Of a DNA stretch of 8,506 nt, positions 6,683 to 8,506 are shown one piece after another. Both the position numbers and the translations under genes were made by a program. This DNA is from Sphingomonadales bacterium (GTDB lineage: Bacteria; Pseudomonadota; Alphaproteobacteria; Sphingomonadales; Sphingomonadaceae), in contig JAAFIT010000082.1 in assembly GCA_013298745.1 (NCBI GenBank), forward strand, positions 1 to 8,506, in the 5' to 3' direction. Positions within the stretch are counted from its first letter, which is position 1, and every line of letters starts with the position of its first letter. The notes under the pieces were generated by a model. The model saw only the letters and a program-made list of their open reading frames with translations. It ran no database searches and was not told the DNA's origin.

Positions 6683-7158
6683 AATTTCAGCCGCCAGATC
6701 TCGCCCGGCTCGGGCTTGCCGAATTCGTCATGGCTGTGGGTTTCGGTGACGACAAATCCGGCGGCTGCATAAAGCCGCCGCGCCGGCAGCAGCACGGCAT
6801 GGGTCCAAAGCATGATCTCGACGTAGCCCGCATTGCGGACGAAATTCACGCAAGCGGCCACGAGCGCGCTGCCCAACCCCATCCCCCGCGCCTTGTCGTC
6901 GACATGCAGCAGCCGCAACTGCGCGACATTGTCCCCGGCATCACAGCAGAAGATCGATCCGGCAAACGCGCCATCGACGTCGGCGACCCAGCATTGCGTG
7001 CGGCCCGGCACATGATGGTCGAGGAAATCACTGCACACCTCGAGTAGCAGCCGTTCCATGCGGCCGCGCCAGCCAAAGGCGCGGTCGTAATATTCGGTCT
7101 GCGCCAGAACGATGCGCGCCATGTCGCCATAGGCGAAGGGTCGGAGCGTGGCAGCCAT
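6679..7158 (-). CDS. GNAT-family N-acetyltransferase
   Basis: A 159-residue cytoplasmic acetyltransferase. The core fits the GNAT fold: an N-terminal strand and helix ([14 protein letters not shown]), a central strand ([16 protein letters not shown], 55-70), motif [20 protein letters not shown] (81-99) with the acetyl-CoA phosphate-binding R-G-M-G-L-G loop at 91-96, and motif B near [15 protein letters not shown] (129-143). The late [18 protein letters not shown] region is like the domain found fused to MarR regulators in other bacteria, but there is no MarR domain here. The acceptor substrate is not predictable. It starts 44 nt after the upstream cupin and ends in an ATGA overlap with tgt, so the three may form an operon. 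A protein-acetylating role on ribosomal or tRNA-modifying proteins would be speculation. Confidence 0.88.
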   Translation of the reverse strand: MAATLRPFAYGDMARIVLAQTEYYDRAFGWRGRMERLLLEVCSDFLDHHVPGRTQCWVADVDGAFAGSIFCCDAGDNVAQLRLLHVDDKARGMGLGSALVAACVNFVRNAGYVEIMLWTHAVLLPARRLYAAAGFVVTETHSHDEFGKPEPGEIWRLKL

Positions 7159-7202
7159 GCCCCGTCTTTAGCGGTTGCGGGCGCGATGTGAAGCGGCGCT
7201 GG

Positions 7203-7598
7203 CTACTCGCTCGTCGTGCCGTCGAAATGTTCCGGCTCGGCCAGCGCGGCCGCCTTGGTGATCCTGACGATGCGATCCTGATGCTGCGGCGGGGCGTAGA
7301 TGGTGTAAAGCCGCAGCGGCTTTTCGCCAGTGTTGGTCACATTGTGGCGCGCACCCGCCGGCACGATCATCGCCCAACCGCTCTTGATCGGCGTTGTTTC
7401 GCCATCGATGAAAAAGTCACCGCGGCCCTTTTCGAGGCGGAAGAACTGGTCATGCGTCTTGTGCACTTCCTCGCCAATGTCCTCGCCCGGTGCCAGCGCC
7501 ATCAACACCAGTTGGAGATTATGGCCGCTGTAGATCACCCGTCGGAAATCGGTGTTGTCCTCTGTGTCGGTTTCGATGTCGGTGACGAGGCCGTGCAT
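7203..7598 (-). CDS. Small single-domain cupin protein
   Basis: A 131-residue cytoplasmic protein. It is a single cupin barrel of the mannose-6-phosphate-isomerase-like type: motif 1 is GEDIGEEVHKTHDQFFRLEKG (residues 38-58, written here in two joined parts GEDIGEEVHK and THDQFFRLEKG), with candidate metal ligands His46, His49, Gln51 and Glu56; motif 2 is PAGARHNVTNTG (80-91) with His85. The DQFFR.E.G pattern places it in a common family of unknown substrate. The frame is open to 7709, but ATG at 7598 has a strong ribosome binding site (GAAGGAA, five bases before it) and begins where the conserved domain begins, so the 37-residue arginine-rich extension is rejected. It is the first gene of a minus-strand set (cupin, acetyltransferase, tgt) and divergent from another cupin at 7965. 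Function is not established. Confidence 0.88.
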   Translation of the reverse strand: MHGLVTDIETDTEDNTDFRRVIYSGHNLQLVLMALAPGEDIGEEVHKTHDQFFRLEKGRGDFFIDGETTPIKSGWAMIVPAGARHNVTNTGEKPLRLYTIYAPPQHQDRIVRITKAAALAEPEHFDGTTSE

Positions 7599-7603
7599 GG
7601 CGG

Positions 7604-7610
7604 TTCCTTC
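7604..7610 (-). promoter_or_regulatory. Ribosome binding site fixing the cupin start at 7598
   Basis: GAAGGAA on the minus strand, five bases before ATG 7598. This is the strongest Shine-Dalgarno match on this strand and decides against the longer frame starting at 7709. Confidence 0.65.
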
Positions 7611-7672
7611 ATGGCCCCATGGCCATGGCAGGTAAACGCAGTCTTGCGCGAGTCGTTCCGGGCACCGTCTAT

Positions 7673-7707
7673 GCCTCCGGCGGGCAGGGCGTGACACCCT
7701 GCACCCC
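7673..7707 (-). repeat. 35-nt hairpin repeat, copy B (inverted partner)
   Basis: Read on the minus strand: GGGGT, then an 8-bp stem GCAGGGTG / CGCCCTGC with loop TCA (one T:G wobble), then the tail CCGCCGGAGGC. It aligns without gaps to copy A on the opposite strand, differing mainly by paired changes that keep the stem. On its 5' side (positions 7708-7730) the similarity to copy A goes on: GGGGGTGGCAG and AAC before GGGGT. Confidence 0.75.
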
Positions 7708-7771
7708 ATCCGTTGCCTGCCACCCCCAAGGGCTCAGTTTTCGGTTTTCGGCGCAAGGGGAGGCAGAAAAC

Positions 7772-7806
7772 GGGGTCCGGGGTCGCCGACCCCGGCCGCC
7801 GGCGGC
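7772..7806 (+). repeat. 35-nt hairpin repeat, copy A
   Basis: Read on the plus strand: GGGGT, then a perfect 8-bp stem CCGGGGTC / GACCCCGG with loop GCC, then the tail CCGCCGGCGGC. The 5' flank 7754-7771 contains GGGGAGGCAG and AAC, as in copy B. Together with copy B it makes an inverted pair with the GGGGT ends facing each other across 64 nt, the arrangement of a REPIN (two inverted REP sequences). No RAYT transposase is in the window. Confidence 0.75.
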
Positions 7807-7908
7807 ACCTTCCCGCTGTCCTACGGGTGATGATTCTGCTAGGCTTCGCCTAAGGGGCCAGCCCTGTCTGCCGGGTGACAAAACAGCCAAAACGCATCAA
7901 ACAACCCC

Positions 7909-7938
7909 TTGAAACTGTAAACTTCGTGACTTTGTAAA
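7909..7938 (+). promoter_or_regulatory. Possible sigma-70-type promoter for the cupin-tlyA operon
   Basis: TTGAAA at 7909-7914 and TGTAAA at 7933-7938 with an 18-nt spacer: five of six and four of six matches to the consensus boxes. It lies in the only clearly AT-richer stretch of the window, 27 nt before the start codon. GTAAA recurs three times (7917, 7934, 7945). This is a motif match only. Confidence 0.35.
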
Positions 7939-7964
7939 GATTTGGTAAACACCGGGAGACGCGC

Positions 7965-8339
7965 ATGATGAAATCCGCCGGATTGGGCCTCGCCATTGCC
8001 CTGGTGTCGTTCGGCGCCGGCCTCGCCTTCGCCCAATCGGCGGCGCAGACCGGGCGGACGCCGCAGTTCGAGAACACCGATGTGAAAGTGTGGAAATCGG
8101 TGATTGCGCCCAACAACCCGTTGCCGCTGCATCGCCACGAGCATCCGCGCGTGCTGATCGCGCTGAAGGGCGGCACGATGGATATCCGCGAGGAGGATGG
8201 CCGATCCGACGTTCAGAAATGGGAGGATGGCAGGGCCTATTGGTTGCCCGCCAACCCGCCCGGTACGCGGCACCAGGATATCAATACCGGCGCGGCGCCG
8301 ATCGAAGTCATCGTGGTTGAACTGAAGGGCGTCAGCTGA
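7965..8339 (+). CDS. Exported small cupin protein
   Basis: A 124-residue protein. The N-terminus (MMKSAGLGLAIALVSFGAGL then AFAQS) is a signal peptide with likely cleavage after AFA or AFAQ, so the mature cupin of about 100 residues should be periplasmic. The barrel carries HRHEHPRVLIALKGG (56-70), where His56, His58 and His60 are candidate metal ligands, and the second motif LPANPPGTRHQDINTG (94-109) with His103. The length is typical of one cupin_2 domain. Function is unknown; periplasmic cupins of this kind are common in alphaproteobacteria. GGGAG at 7954-7958 supports the start at 7965 (a second ATG at 7968 is possible). Its stop overlaps the start of tlyA, so translation is probably coupled. 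It is unlike the divergent cupin at 7203-7598 in motif spacing and in being exported, so it is not a recent duplicate. Confidence 0.87.
   Translation: MMKSAGLGLAIALVSFGAGLAFAQSAAQTGRTPQFENTDVKVWKSVIAPNNPLPLHRHEHPRVLIALKGGTMDIREEDGRSDVQKWEDGRAYWLPANPPGTRHQDINTGAAPIEVIVVELKGVS
8324..8329 (+). promoter_or_regulatory. Ribosome binding site for the CTG start of tlyA
   Basis: GAAGGG lies inside the last codons of the cupin gene with a six-base spacer to the CTG at 8336. It is well placed for that codon and too far from the next in-frame candidate, TTG at 8357, so it favours CTG initiation. Confidence 0.55.
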
Positions 8340-8506
8340 AGACGCGGATCGACCAGTTGCTGGCCGAGCGCGGGCTGGCGGAAAGCCGCACGCGGGCGCA
8401 GGCGCTGGTCCTGGCCGGGCTGGTCTATGTCGGCACGCGCAAGGTCGCCAAGGCCGGCGAGATGGTGCCCGACGATGCCGACATTGTCGTCAAGGGCCGC
8501 GATCAC
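8336..8506 (+). CDS. tlyA: TlyA-family rRNA 2'-O-methyltransferase, N-terminal S4 domain (partial)
   Basis: The first 57 codons of a TlyA (hemolysin A)-family protein, cut by the right edge. The visible part is the S4 RNA-binding domain: KTRIDQLLAERGLAESRTRA followed by QALVLAGLVYVG, then a basic KVAKAGEM stretch and the conserved VKGRDH that in the family leads into the FtsJ-like methyltransferase domain. The family 2'-O-methylates cytidines in 16S and/or 23S rRNA. No ATG, GTG or TTG lies between the in-frame stop at 8318-8320 and the conserved KTR; family alignment puts the initiator on CTG at 8336, which overlaps the cupin stop as CTGA, where this operon style elsewhere uses ATGA. The only later candidate (TTG 8357) would remove the conserved first residues. 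Family assignment is secure, the start codon less so. Confidence 0.88.
   Translation, partial: MKTRIDQLLAERGLAESRTRAQALVLAGLVYVGTRKVAKAGEMVPDDADIVVKGRDH

Larger units (their letters stand above)
7599..7964. other. Divergent intergenic region, 366 nt
   Basis: Apart from the inverted hairpin pair this region holds: a palindromic patch of overlapping CATGGCC/GGCCATGG units at about 7611-7629, near the cupin start; a tandem TTTTCGG duplication at 7738-7751 in the centre between the two hairpins; a small hairpin TAGGC-TTC-GCCTA at 7840-7852; an imperfect direct repeat (CGCTGTCCTACGGGTGA at 7814-7830 and CCCTGTCTGCCGGGTGA at 7862-7878, 13 of 17 identical); and an AT-richer promoter-like stretch from about 7885 to 7952. 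I see no protein-coding gene: the open frames here have no family-like content. Confidence 0.6.

Noticed and set aside
7599..7709. N-terminal extension of the cupin to 7709
   Set aside because: The added residues are Arg/Pro-rich without family similarity, run into the repeat copy, and the strong GAAGGAA site points to 7598.
7673..7806. Hairpin pair as a CRISPR array or bidirectional terminator
   Set aside because: There are only two units, in opposite orientation and not evenly repeated, which excludes an array; the flanking genes are divergent, which excludes termination of either.
1006..7806. The two 134-nt inverted elements as copies of one family
   Set aside because: They have the same length by my boundaries, but I found no shared sequence between their stems or flanks; equal length looks coincidental.
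8357..8506. TTG at 8357 as the tlyA start
   Set aside because: It would delete the conserved KTRIDQ start of the S4 domain and has no well-spaced ribosome binding site.

Overview
The window is high-GC DNA from an alphaproteobacterium, most likely a member of the Sphingomonadales. This rests on the codon bias towards G/C third positions, a short secreted protein ending in the PEPxxWA type of PEP-CTERM sorting signal typical of sphingomonads, and the sphingomonad-like family assortment. It looks like ordinary chromosome: there is no transposase, integrase, phage gene, tRNA, rRNA or CRISPR array, and only the genes at the two edges are incomplete.

Layout. (1) Positions 1-934, minus strand: a membrane-anchored coiled-coil protein with a helix-hairpin-helix domain, followed one base later by the N-terminal part of a probable BON/OmpA-type envelope protein that runs off the left edge. 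(2) Positions 935-1178: a divergent intergenic region almost filled by a 134-nt inverted repeat with a nearly perfect 34-bp GC-rich stem. (3) Positions 1179-4956, plus strand: a three-gene operon joined by ATGA overlaps, made of a 14-TM DHA2-type MFS exporter, an alpha/beta hydrolase of the lysophospholipase type, and an FAD-dependent oxidoreductase related to D-arginine dehydrogenase. (4) Positions 5007-5564, plus strand: the PEPxxWA-CTERM protein, whose 3' end overlaps tgt tail to tail by 16 nt. (5) Positions 5549-7598, minus strand: a cupin, a GNAT acetyltransferase and tgt (queuine tRNA-ribosyltransferase), with the last two joined by an ATGA overlap. (6) Positions 7599-7964: a second divergent intergenic region holding two inverted, covarying copies of a 35-nt hairpin repeat (a REPIN-like pair) and the upstream region of the next operon. 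(7) Positions 7965-8506, plus strand: a secreted small cupin and the start of tlyA (S4-domain rRNA 2'-O-methyltransferase), which appears to start at a CTG codon overlapping the cupin stop.

Functional reading. The exporter, hydrolase and oxidoreductase are translationally coupled and probably act on related small molecules, but the substrate cannot be read from sequence. The oxidoreductase keeps the carboxylate-binding arginines of the D-arginine dehydrogenase family while the positions that recognise the guanidinium group are changed. tgt and tlyA are RNA-modification housekeeping genes, each downstream of a small accessory gene. The strongest non-genic signals are the two inverted-repeat elements, one in each divergent promoter region. 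I found no clear undescribed multi-gene system; the items most worth following up are these repeats, the CTG start and the altered oxidoreductase pocket.
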